Source: Prevotellaceae bacterium UBA3646 (GTDB lineage: Bacteria > Bacteroidota > Bacteroidia > Bacteroidales > Bacteroidaceae). From it: a DNA stretch of 11,295 nt. The stretch is taken from positions 1 through 11,295 of the forward strand of contig DFKL01000180.1 in assembly GCA_002373535.1 (NCBI GenBank). Reading direction: 5' to 3'. Below the pieces are notes generated by a model. It worked only from the letters and a program-made list of their open reading frames with translations, had not been told where the DNA came from and searched no databases. Below, in pieces: positions 1 through 6,789 of this stretch. The translations under genes were made by a program, and so were the position numbers. Positions within the stretch are counted from its first letter, which is position 1, and the number at the start of each line of letters is the position of its first letter.

Positions 1-107
1 TGATTACGGAAGTGGTCATCGGTATTGCCAAACATGATGTTGAATGCCACTCTGCGATAGAGCTCACGGAGATTTTGCCGTACAGCGGTACACCCATGAA
101 GAAATAA
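1..107 (+). CDS. C-terminal end of a truncated gene, possibly an acyl-adenylate-forming ligase
   Basis: An open frame enters from the left edge (first full codon at 3) and ends at TAA 105-107, giving 34 residues that finish ILPYSGTPMKK. The gene start and nearly all of the protein lie outside the window. The last residues loosely resemble the A10 region of AMP-binding ligases, where a strand such as IEFVDELP is followed by a short threonine/glycine/lysine-rich stretch; here the match is IELTEILPYSGTPMKK. This is a weak similarity seen by eye over a very short segment, so the family assignment is a guess. That the frame is coding is more secure: it is uninterrupted, it ends just before a sharp drop to A/T-rich non-coding sequence, and it lies on the same strand as everything else. 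Confidence 0.45.
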   Translation, partial: ITEVVIGIAKHDVECHSAIELTEILPYSGTPMKK

Positions 108-178
108 CAAACATTTTATCAAATGATCTGTTTAGACTACTCTTTTTGGGGCATTTTTCTATAGATACCTGCAATTTT

Positions 179-195
179 ATCGATTAACAATCGAT
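179..195. repeat. Perfect inverted repeat ATCGATT-AAC-AATCGAT
   Basis: Seven-base arms (179-185 and 189-195) are exactly complementary around a three-base centre. The length suits a protein-binding dyad or a very tight hairpin. No regulator can be named from the sequence. It lies about 300 bases upstream of the next gene, so a direct role in its promoter is uncertain. Confidence 0.5.
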
Positions 196-215
196 GAGTA
201 CGTCTTCATAGGACC

Positions 216-273
216 TCTTTATGAAATTTTATGGATGTAAATTTTACGACTATAAAATTTGCCTCATAAAAGA
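216..273. repeat. Long imperfect A/T-rich inverted repeat
   Basis: AAATTTTAT (224-232) is exactly complementary to ATAAAATTT (252-260). Outside these, TTTATG (218-223) pairs with CATAAA (265-270) across a four-base GCCT bulge, and CT at 216-217 can pair with GA at 272-273 if A271 is bulged. Inside the loop is a smaller palindrome, GTAAA-T-TTTAC (237-247). Folded as RNA or cruciform DNA, this is a stem of about 17 pairs. It could be a transcript end, a leader structure or the remnant of a small mobile element. The low complexity means some of the pairing could be chance. Confidence 0.4.
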
Positions 274-314
274 CACATCAATTGTGTTATGGCATAATTG
301 ATATTGATAATTTG

Positions 315-350
315 AGGCGAGAATTTGTTAAAAGACAAATATTTTTGCCT
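315..350. repeat. Two-part stem-loop
   Basis: An inner stem ATTTGT (323-328) / ACAAAT (335-340) with a six-base loop sits inside an outer stem AGGC (315-318) / GCCT (347-350), the two separated by an internal loop. No strong T tract follows directly, so it does not look like a standard terminator. It may be part of a structured leader or may be chance pairing in A/T-rich DNA. Confidence 0.3.
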
Positions 351-394
351 ATGTGCTCATGTTTTTAGCAAAACATAATTCTGTTGAATTGCTT

Positions 395-425
395 TTTGGC
401 CAAAGATTTTCAAAAAATAATTTCC
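395..425 (+). promoter_or_regulatory. Weak candidate promoter overlapping a 10-base palindrome
   Basis: TTTG at 395-398 fits the Bacteroidetes -33 element. After exactly 19 bases comes TAATTTCC (418-425), a partial match to the -7 consensus TAnnTTTG that is wrong at its last two bases. The -33 element is also the left half of a perfect palindrome, TTTGGCCAAA (395-404), which could be an operator. If used, transcription would start about 60 bases before the gene at 497. The spacing is right but the -7 match is poor. TAAATTTT at 439-446 is another near match with no -33 partner. Confidence 0.25.
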
Positions 426-482
426 CTGCTTGCGTATTTAAATTTTAATATGTAATTTAGCACTCGTTTATTCAACATTACT

Positions 483-496
483 TATTACCTATTACC
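483..496 (+). repeat. Tandem TATTACC x2 abutting a start codon
   Basis: Two perfect copies of TATTACC (483-489 and 490-496) end on the base before ATG 497, with a related ATTAC just upstream. The repeat occupies the place where a ribosome-binding site would sit. There is no Shine-Dalgarno-like sequence here, as is usual for this phylum. A change in copy number would alter the leader by 7 bases without touching the reading frame. Confidence 0.6.
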
Positions 497-760
497 ATGA
501 AACGAAGGGATTTGAAGAAAAGTATCAATTATCTGGCAGGTGAGTTGTTCGCCGAATGCATTGCTCTTACCGAATACGGCAATGTGGACGAGCATAACGT
601 GTCTGCTGTCATGGAGAACATTCTCATGATGCAGGCCGACATGATTAGTCGTATCTCTCATGTCGAACCCGGATGTACGCGTTTGTTCTTCAGGAAGCTG
701 CGCGAGGATCTTGCAGACCGGACCGAACAGATTATAGAGGACATCAAGGGCTTGGTATGA
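497..760 (+). CDS. Small conserved-looking protein of unknown function
   Basis: The product is 87 residues and I do not recognise its family. It begins MKRRDLKKSINYLAGELFAE and looks almost wholly alpha-helical, with charged and hydrophobic residues alternating. Only one segment looks breakable, around HVEPGC near residue 55. It has no signal peptide, no transmembrane segment and no metal-binding cluster; its two cysteines are far apart. It is therefore probably a small cytoplasmic protein, perhaps a helical-bundle partner. Its stop codon overlaps the start of the acyltransferase gene in an ATGA junction (757-760), which implies translational coupling and a related job. It is the first gene of the packed group that runs to 7442. 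The start is the first ATG after the A/T-rich gap; there is no better alternative. Confidence 0.8.
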   Translation: MKRRDLKKSINYLAGELFAECIALTEYGNVDEHNVSAVMENILMMQADMISRISHVEPGCTRLFFRKLREDLADRTEQIIEDIKGLV

Positions 761-1296
761 CTCTCAGTCAAAGGATTTTGTTTCGCTGGCTTGGTTTCAG
801 GACAGAGGTGACTGTACCTATGCCCAGGAAGTATGTCTTGGCTCTTGCTCCGCATACCAGCAACTGGGACTTTGTCATCGGAATACTTTATTCCAGTGCA
901 GTGGGACTTGACTGTAACTTCCTGATGAAAAAGGAATGGTTCTTCTGGCCGTTGGGAATCATCATGCACAGAATTGGCGGAGTACCCGTATATAGGAACA
1001 AGAATATGGGTAGCACGGACATCCTTGCCAAAAAGGCTATGGACGATGACGAGTTTCATCTTTGCATAACACCGGAGGGGACACGCAAGGCCAATCGTGA
1101 ATGGAAGCGTGGCTTCTACTATATTGCGCTGAAGGCCAATATCCCTATCTTGTTGTACGGCCTGGACTACAGACGCCGTCTGATAAAGTGTACCAAGATG
1201 TTTATCCCCACCGGGTGTATAGAAAAGGACATGTTGGAAATCAAGGAGTATTTCCGTGAGTTTGAGGGTCGTCATCCTGAGAAATTTGAGTATTAG
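757..1296 (+). CDS. PlsC-like 1-acylglycerol-3-phosphate acyltransferase family protein
   Basis: This 179-residue protein belongs to the PlsC/LPLAT acyltransferase superfamily, which moves an acyl chain from acyl-CoA or acyl-ACP onto a lysophospholipid or other acceptor at the inner membrane. The catalytic HX4D motif is HTSNWD at residues 33-38, GGVPVYRN (74-81) matches the acceptor-binding block, and PEGTR (106-110) is the conserved phosphate-binding motif. At about 180 residues it is shorter than typical PlsC (about 240) and lacks an obvious N-terminal membrane helix, so the natural acceptor is uncertain. I chose ATG 757 over an upstream in-frame ATG at 673: 757 overlaps the preceding stop as ATGA, while the extra 28 residues lie wholly inside the previous gene and resemble nothing. 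The next gene starts one base after this stop. Confidence 0.88.
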   Translation: MTLSQRILFRWLGFRTEVTVPMPRKYVLALAPHTSNWDFVIGILYSSAVGLDCNFLMKKEWFFWPLGIIMHRIGGVPVYRNKNMGSTDILAKKAMDDDEFHLCITPEGTRKANREWKRGFYYIALKANIPILLYGLDYRRRLIKCTKMFIPTGCIEKDMLEIKEYFREFEGRHPEKFEY

Positions 1297-1297
1297 A

Positions 1298-4204
1298 ATG
1301 AGGCGTTTTGTTGCTTTTGGGTACCTGCTGCTGATATTCAGTTGCTGTCTCGCACAACCAGAGAAGACAATCCTTCGGGCTGTGAGTCCTTTTTTTGAGA
1401 AGTATAGCAATTCTGCCTATAACAATTCGGAAAGGATCAAGGTTGAGTCTGTAAGACTGGACAAGAGGACAAAACGTATAGATATCTTGATGAACGAGGT
1501 TTTTCTTGGACAGCCTTTCACATCGGAACTGGTTGACAGCATTTATGGCAGGGTAAGGACATATTTGCCTAAGCCGTATGCCGGATGGGGTCTCAGAATC
1601 ATGGTTAACGGGTCTGCCATCGAGTTCCTCGTCCCTTATTCCCAACAGCACAGGCACGATTCCCTGCGGATATGGGGAGGTATCAGGTATACCGGCAATC
1701 CGTGGACTTTGAACCTTGACAGGCCGTTTGTTCCTAAGCATGGCTTGTCCGGCCGCCACATGTGTCTTTGGGCCAGTCATGGCAGGTACTATTCCATGAA
1801 CAAGGGAAAATGGGTGTGGCAAAGGCCTCGGTTGTTTGATACCTGCGAAGACATTTTCACCCAGACCATAGTATTGCAGTATCTTATTCCTATGCTGGAA
1901 AATGCCGGTGCAGTGGTTTATACTCCGAGGGAACGCGACATACAATGGCGTGAACTGATTGTCGACAATGACAGAGACATCGTAGATGGAACCTATTCTG
2001 AGTATGACGGCAAGTATAGCTGGGAATACGCGGGTTATGGATTCAGCAAGGTGCGTATGACCTATGTTGACGGTCAGAATCCGTTTGTGGAGGGCACATG
2101 TCGGAAAGTGGTTGCACAAAACAGCCGTTCGTCCCTTTCTTTTGTCACCTGGACTCCCGATATCAAGGCCGATGGCAACTATGCCGTATATGTGTCATAC
2201 AAGACTCTGCCGACCAGTGTTTCCGATGCTGTATACCATGTTCACCATAACGGCATTACGACCAGAGTGCGTGTCAATCAGCAAATTGGCGGTGGTACAT
2301 GGGTCTACCTGGGCACATTTGACTTTGGTCGCGGTAGAGGCAGTGACAATTGTATAGTACTGACGAATCACAGTAATTACCGCGGCCATGTTACAGCCGA
2401 TGCTGTCCGTTTGGGAGGCGGTGTAGGCAACATTGCACGCTGTGACACTACGGCAATATCTTCCGGAGACTCTGTCGCAAACGTGACATTGACTACCAGC
2501 GGCTTGCCAAGATTCCTGGAATGTTCACGCTACGCTATGCAGTGGAACGGCGCTCCGCGTCAGGTATATTCTGTCTTTAACGGCACTGATGACTACAAGG
2601 ATGACCTGTATGCCCGCTCGTTAGGCGTAAACTATGTTTCCGGCGGTTCCGTCTTTGTTCCGTATGACACTATACCGGTCGCCGACGTTCCCGGTCTGAA
2701 GGTTCCGATAGACCTGTGTCTTGCCACACATAGTGATGCAGGGGTTAGGGACGACATGGATATAGTCGGGACTTTAGGCATATACACTTCACGCTTCTAT
2801 GACGGCCGGCTGGCATCAGGGCTGACTCGTCTGACAAGCCGTGACCTGTCGGACATGGTAATGACTCAGTTTACATCGGACATGAGGCATTATCTTGGTA
2901 ACTGGAGTCGTCGTCAGCTATATGACCGCAACTATTGCGAGACTCGTGAGCCTCAGATGCCGTCTATGATTCTTGAGACTCTGTCGCACCAGAACTTTGC
3001 CGATATGCTGGTCGGACACGATCCTGTTTGTAAGTTTGTCATGGCTCGTGCCGTCTACAAGGCATTGTTGCGATACGAGGGCATTATGCATGGCAGGAAG
3101 AAGGTTACTGTGCAACCGCTGCCGGTGAAGGGCGTTTGTGCCGTTTCCGACCCTCGGAGAAACAGAATACGTCTTTCATGGACTCCTGTCCTGGATTCGT
3201 TGGAGGAGAGTGCCAGTCCTTCAGGATATGTAGTTTATACCAGACGTGGTGCAGGCGGATGGGACAACGGCCGCGTGGTACGTGATACGCTCGAGGATAT
3301 AGAGGCAGATGCAGGTGTGCTGTATCAGTTCCGCGTTTCTGCCCTGAACGATGGTGGTTGCAGCATGAAAAGTGCCGAGGTATGTGCACGTATACCAGAG
3401 AACCCGTCTGCTGGCAGCATAATGGTTATAAATGGCTTTGAACGCCTGGCTGGCCCTCAGCCTATAGTGAATGATTCGGTACGTACATTTGATGCAGGTG
3501 TCGATCCGGGCGTCGCATTTTACAATAATATATCAATATACGACCTGGACGGATTCCCTGCTGCGGGAAACACCTTTGACTACCCTACCCTGCACGCTTC
3601 TGATTTGCTCATGACGGACAGTAGCATGTGTGCAGGAAGGGACTTGGCCGTTTCGTCTTGTACGATGGATGCCGTTCCAAGACTGCCCTTGTCCGGATTT
3701 GACATGATAGACTTGATCTGTGGCGCTCAGCGGGCAGACGGATATAGTCACAGGATATACAAGACAATGCCCGGTTACATGCAGGATGCGTTGCGAAGGT
3801 ATGCCGACGGTGGAGGACGTATGCTTATAAGCGGAGCATATATTGGTGAAGATATGCAAGATTCGCTTTCTGCGGTATTTGCAAGAGATGTCCTGAAATA
3901 TGAATATGCAGGTGACGTCAGTACGGATTCGCTGTCAATCCCCCTTCCTACATCCATGGATTCCTTGCAGCTATGTTCCAAGGCCGGTGAATACAGTTAT
4001 TCTACGGCTCGTGTCAATGTCATCAGACCGGTTTCCGGTGCAGAAGCAGTTTTAAGATACGATACAGAAGATACCGCGGCCGTCGGATACCGTGGCAGGG
4101 ACTACAGAGTCCTGTCGTTCGGGTTTCCTTTGGAAACGGTCAGGGACAGCGGCAGGAGACGTTCATTGATTAATATTTCATATAATTATTTATGTACAAG
4201 ATAA
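1298..4204 (+). CDS. Secreted N-acetylmuramoyl-L-alanine amidase-like protein with inserted golvesin-like domain and FnIII domain
   Basis: The product has 968 residues. Residues 1-20 form a signal peptide (MRRF, a hydrophobic run, then CLA|QPE, probable SPase I cut; the FSCC stretch is a poor lipobox). An Amidase_3-like fold is split in two. The first half carries a probable zinc His161 (ASHG) and Glu184 (CEDI). The second carries His478 (THSDAG) and a probable catalytic Glu560 (MILETLSHQNF). Between them, about 254-376, is a beta-rich golvesin C-terminal-like domain (FVTWTPDIKADGNYAVYVSY through TADAVRLGGG), a fold often labelled xanthan lyase in Bacteroidetes. A fibronectin type III domain spans about 606-700. 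An unassigned domain with a GATase-like pattern (RRYADGGGRMLISGAYIG) fills 706-968. Peptidoglycan cleavage outside the cytoplasm is inferred from the residues. Start 1298 follows the upstream stop by one base; ATG 1256 would put 14 charged residues before the signal peptide. Confidence 0.82.
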   Translation: MRRFVAFGYLLLIFSCCLAQPEKTILRAVSPFFEKYSNSAYNNSERIKVESVRLDKRTKRIDILMNEVFLGQPFTSELVDSIYGRVRTYLPKPYAGWGLRIMVNGSAIEFLVPYSQQHRHDSLRIWGGIRYTGNPWTLNLDRPFVPKHGLSGRHMCLWASHGRYYSMNKGKWVWQRPRLFDTCEDIFTQTIVLQYLIPMLENAGAVVYTPRERDIQWRELIVDNDRDIVDGTYSEYDGKYSWEYAGYGFSKVRMTYVDGQNPFVEGTCRKVVAQNSRSSLSFVTWTPDIKADGNYAVYVSYKTLPTSVSDAVYHVHHNGITTRVRVNQQIGGGTWVYLGTFDFGRGRGSDNCIVLTNHSNYRGHVTADAVRLGGGVGNIARCDTTAISSGDSVANVTLTTSGLPRFLECSRYAMQWNGAPRQVYSVFNGTDDYKDDLYARSLGVNYVSGGSVFVPYDTIPVADVPGLKVPIDLCLATHSDAGVRDDMDIVGTLGIYTSRFYDGRLASGLTRLTSRDLSDMVMTQFTSDMRHYLGNWSRRQLYDRNYCETREPQMPSMILETLSHQNFADMLVGHDPVCKFVMARAVYKALLRYEGIMHGRKKVTVQPLPVKGVCAVSDPRRNRIRLSWTPVLDSLEESASPSGYVVYTRRGAGGWDNGRVVRDTLEDIEADAGVLYQFRVSALNDGGCSMKSAEVCARIPENPSAGSIMVINGFERLAGPQPIVNDSVRTFDAGVDPGVAFYNNISIYDLDGFPAAGNTFDYPTLHASDLLMTDSSMCAGRDLAVSSCTMDAVPRLPLSGFDMIDLICGAQRADGYSHRIYKTMPGYMQDALRRYADGGGRMLISGAYIGEDMQDSLSAVFARDVLKYEYAGDVSTDSLSIPLPTSMDSLQLCSKAGEYSYSTARVNVIRPVSGAEAVLRYDTEDTAAVGYRGRDYRVLSFGFPLETVRDSGRRRSLINISYNYLCTR

Positions 4205-4506
4205 TTTGCAACATGAAGGGCAGCCGTACCATGGCTGTTACGGAAGACAACCTCCTTGCGTTGGAGAAGTATAATCTGTTTGCAGATCTTGTGGACAGTA
4301 ACGGAATTGTAGATGACGGAGTATTGGAGCGTCTGCAGTTTAACGTCCGTTCGCTAATGCAGTCTTCAAGCCATGACGTTGACCTGATATCCCTTGCTCA
4401 GGATATCATCTTCCATCCTAACATGAAAGCCCTTGCCCTTCATCAACTGATATTGTTGTATATAGATTGGCAGAAAGAGAAGGAAACGGAAAACACAGCT
4501 GAATAA
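4192..4506 (+). CDS. Small protein of unknown function
   Basis: The product is up to 104 residues and I do not recognise the family. From residue 14 on it looks like a compact, helical, soluble protein (helices around NLLALEKYNLFADLVD, LERLQFNVRSLMQ and ALALHQLILLYIDWQ) with an acidic/lysine-rich tail. No signal peptide, transmembrane helix or cysteine motif is visible. The start is uncertain. ATG 4192 overlaps the end of the amidase gene by 13 bases, ATG 4213 and ATG 4231 are also in frame, and the clearly structured sequence begins after MAVTEDN at 4231. It sits between the amidase and the radical SAM gene in a packed row, which suggests co-transcription but does not reveal its role. Confidence 0.75.
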   Translation: MYKIICNMKGSRTMAVTEDNLLALEKYNLFADLVDSNGIVDDGVLERLQFNVRSLMQSSSHDVDLISLAQDIIFHPNMKALALHQLILLYIDWQKEKETENTAE

Positions 4507-4525
4507 CATTTATATCGATACTGTC

Positions 4526-6328
4526 TTGGACTATAGATTGACAGACTGGCTTCCTACGACGAGGAAAGAGATGGATTTGCGCGGATGGGAAAGAGCAGAC
4601 GTAATTTTGTTCTCGGCTGACGCATATGTGGATCATCCGTCGTTTGGTGCAGCAGTAGTTGGCCGTATTCTCGAGGCAGAGGGTCTGAGGGTCTGTATCG
4701 TTCCACAGCCTTCATGGCATGGAGACCTCAGGGATTTTAAGCGGCTGGGGCGTCCACGGCTGTTCTTCGGCGTCAGTCCTGGATGCATGGACTCTATGGT
4801 GAACAAGTACACGGCTGCCAAACGTCTCAGGCATGAGGATGCATATTCGCCAGACGGTCGTCACGACATGCGTCCGGAGTACCCTACTATCGTATATTCG
4901 GAATGTATCAGAAGACTTTTTCCCGATGTTCCTATCGTACTTGGAGGTATAGAGGCATCTTTGCGTCGTCTCATGCATTATGACTATTGGCAGGACAGGT
5001 TACGTCCGTCTGTTTTGTGTGATACGGATGCTGATTTGATTACGTATGGAATGGGTGACAAGGTCAACGTGGATCTTGCTCACAGGTTGATGGATATGCT
5101 TGATTCGTATGACGACAGCCTTGGTTACGACGAAACGACTGGTGAATCGCTGATTACGCGAGAGTCTTTCAGGAAGGCGATAGTTGATGACAACCCTTTG
5201 CTCCAGACTGTTGCTTTGCATGACACTGTCCATATTACGGATAGTGACATACTATTACATTCGTACGAGGATTGTCTTAAGGACCTGAAGCTGCATGCCG
5301 ACAATTTCCGCCATATAGAGGAAGAAAGCAACAGCATACATGCACGCAGGCTGATTCAGAAGACCGGAGACAGGTACGTTGTCGTAAACCCTCCGTATCC
5401 GCCTCTTTCAACAGAGGAGATGGATTACAGTTTTGGACTTCCGTACACTCGCCTTCCACATCCGAAGTACAGAGGAAAACGCATCCCTGCATACGAGATG
5501 ATTAAGTTCAGCGTCAATATCCATCGTGGATGTTTCGGCGGATGTGCATTCTGTACCATCAGTGCCCATCAAGGCAAGTTTGTCATGAACCGTAGCAAGG
5601 AGAGCATTATGATGGAAGTTGACAAAATAACATCCATGCCCGACTTTCACGGTACGCTGACTGATTTGGGAGGTCCAAGCGCAAATATGTATATGATGCA
5701 TGGAAAAAACATGCACGCGTGTGAGAAATGCAAACGCCCCTCTTGTATATTTCCTGCAATATGTCCCAACATGAACGGCAACCATGCACCTCTTCTTGAT
5801 ATCTATCAGAGTGTCATGGCAAATCCCAAGGTAAGACACTGCTATATAGGAAGTGGTGTGCGATATGATATGCTGTTGCATGACTGGAAGGACGAGAATC
5901 TTAACCGGTCTGCGCGTGAGTATACAAGGCAGCTGATTCTGCATCATGTCTCAGGGAGATTGAAGGTTGCACCTGAACACACCGAGGACAATGTCCTGGA
6001 TTTGATGCGTAAGCCTTCGTTCATGCAGTTCCATAGATTCAAGGCAATATTTGATTCTGTTTGTCGCAAGGCTGGCAGGAATCAGCAGATAATACCATAT
6101 TTCATCTCATCACATCCGGGATGCAGGGAGTCGGATATGATCTCGTTAAGACGCAAGACCCGGGCTCTCGGTCTGATGACGGACCAGGTTCAGGACTTTA
6201 CGCCGACACCCATGACAGTTGCTACTACGATATACGCTACAGGCTATAATCCCTATACGATGGAAAGGGTGTTCTGTGAGCATGATCCGAACAGGAAGAA
6301 GAGACAGAGAGAGTATTTTACCAAATAA
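4526..6328 (+). CDS. ygiQ: YgiQ-family radical SAM protein
   Basis: This 600-residue protein belongs to the YgiQ/UPF0313 family of radical SAM enzymes, whose substrate is not established. The N-terminal region contains the family block SADAYVDHPSFGAAVVGRIL (30-49). The 4Fe-4S/SAM motif CX3CX2C is C336-C340-C343 (RGCFGGCAFC). A second cysteine cluster, C399-X2-C402-X4-C407-X5-C413, could hold another metal centre and appears to be a family feature. No ATG gives a full N-terminus: the first in-frame ATG is 4571, inside the conserved LPTTRKE region. TTG 4526 gives (M)DYRLTDWLPTT, which fits my recollection of other Bacteroidales proteins; CTG 4499 is a less likely alternative. The in-frame stop at 4463-4465 limits further extension. 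The frame ends in a double stop (TAATAA). Confidence 0.92.
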   Translation: MDYRLTDWLPTTRKEMDLRGWERADVILFSADAYVDHPSFGAAVVGRILEAEGLRVCIVPQPSWHGDLRDFKRLGRPRLFFGVSPGCMDSMVNKYTAAKRLRHEDAYSPDGRHDMRPEYPTIVYSECIRRLFPDVPIVLGGIEASLRRLMHYDYWQDRLRPSVLCDTDADLITYGMGDKVNVDLAHRLMDMLDSYDDSLGYDETTGESLITRESFRKAIVDDNPLLQTVALHDTVHITDSDILLHSYEDCLKDLKLHADNFRHIEEESNSIHARRLIQKTGDRYVVVNPPYPPLSTEEMDYSFGLPYTRLPHPKYRGKRIPAYEMIKFSVNIHRGCFGGCAFCTISAHQGKFVMNRSKESIMMEVDKITSMPDFHGTLTDLGGPSANMYMMHGKNMHACEKCKRPSCIFPAICPNMNGNHAPLLDIYQSVMANPKVRHCYIGSGVRYDMLLHDWKDENLNRSAREYTRQLILHHVSGRLKVAPEHTEDNVLDLMRKPSFMQFHRFKAIFDSVCRKAGRNQQIIPYFISSHPGCRESDMISLRRKTRALGLMTDQVQDFTPTPMTVATTIYATGYNPYTMERVFCEHDPNRKKRQREYFTK

Positions 6329-6351
6329 TAAATAACTAAATATCAAGTAAT

Positions 6352-6789
6352 ATGAATGAATGGTTTGAATGTAAGGTTCGCTATGACAAGCCGCAGGGAG
6401 ATGGTACTATAAAGCAGTCGTCAGAGGTCTATCTGGTTGAGGCATTGAGCTTCTCGGAGGCAGAGGATTCGCTTGTGAAGGAACTGGAGCCATATATCAG
6501 CGGAGAGTTTATCGTCGATACGATGAAGCGAGCAAAATACGCTGAGATATTTACAAGCAAGGATGCTGCGAGTGACCGTTTCTTCCGTATTCGTGTCGGT
6601 TTTATTACGATTGACGAAAAGACTGAAAAGGAGAAATCTGTTAACTCATATTATCTGGTTCATGCAGTCGACGTAAAGAATGCGTTGGATACACTGACGG
6701 AGAATATGGCAGATACGTTAGGGGACTATCGTGTCGGGAATATTACAGAAACAAAGATTCTGGATATATTTTACCACAAGGCAAAATGA
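6352..6789 (+). CDS. DUF4494 family protein
   Basis: This 145-residue protein matches what I know of DUF4494, a Bacteroidetes family of unknown function. The start MNEWFECKVRYDK, the block VEALSFSEAEDSLVKELEPY and the phrase ISGEFIVDTMKRAKYAEIF are typical. It is predicted to be soluble and mixed alpha/beta, with two similar halves: each has a strand ending in a tyrosine-rich YLV (residues about 27-29 and 101-103), followed by a helix starting after LS or VDVKNAL. That pattern suggests an internal duplication. It has no signal peptide or catalytic motif. It follows the radical SAM gene after 23 bases, and its stop overlaps the start of the YggS-family gene (ATGA at 6786-6789). That coupling hints at a joint role, but no function can be assigned. 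Confidence 0.88.
   Translation: MNEWFECKVRYDKPQGDGTIKQSSEVYLVEALSFSEAEDSLVKELEPYISGEFIVDTMKRAKYAEIFTSKDAASDRFFRIRVGFITIDEKTEKEKSVNSYYLVHAVDVKNALDTLTENMADTLGDYRVGNITETKILDIFYHKAK

Larger units (their letters stand above)
108..496. other. A/T-rich intergenic region rich in inverted repeats
   Basis: This 389-base gap has no convincing open frame in either direction and is clearly more A/T-rich than the genes around it. Just after the upstream stop there is a small hairpin (CATTT 112-116 with AAATG 121-125), followed at 142-146 by a T run that could serve as a weak terminator. Further inverted repeats sit at 179-195, 216-273, 273-287 (ACACA/TGTGT), 315-350 and 395-404, and are listed separately where notable. 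The region most likely holds the end of the upstream transcript and the promoter and leader of the operon starting at 497. A small RNA is possible but nothing in the sequence proves one. Confidence 0.6.

Noticed and set aside
673..756. Longer N-terminus for the acyltransferase (ATG 673)
   Set aside because: The extra 28 residues lie entirely inside the previous gene in another frame and look unlike the family; ATG 757 gives an ATGA overlap.
1256..1297. Longer N-terminus for the amidase protein (ATG 1256)
   Set aside because: It would put 14 residues in front of a normal signal peptide and overlap the acyltransferase by 41 bases; ATG 1298 directly follows the stop.
658..1410. 250-codon open frame on the minus strand
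   Set aside because: It lies opposite the acyltransferase with its HX4D and PEGTR motifs; the minus-strand translation has no recognisable domain and looks like an antisense shadow.
1241..2119. 292-codon open frame on the minus strand
   Set aside because: It overlaps the signal peptide and first amidase half of a well-supported + strand gene, and its translation is low-order and rich in scattered Cys, His and Pro.
1298..4204. Xanthan lyase function
   Set aside because: The label comes from the golvesin-like domain; the visible catalytic-type residues fit a zinc amidase instead, and no polysaccharide lyase motif was seen.
5408..5947. 179-codon open frame on the minus strand
   Set aside because: It lies opposite the radical SAM core including the CX3CX2C motif, so it is a shadow frame.
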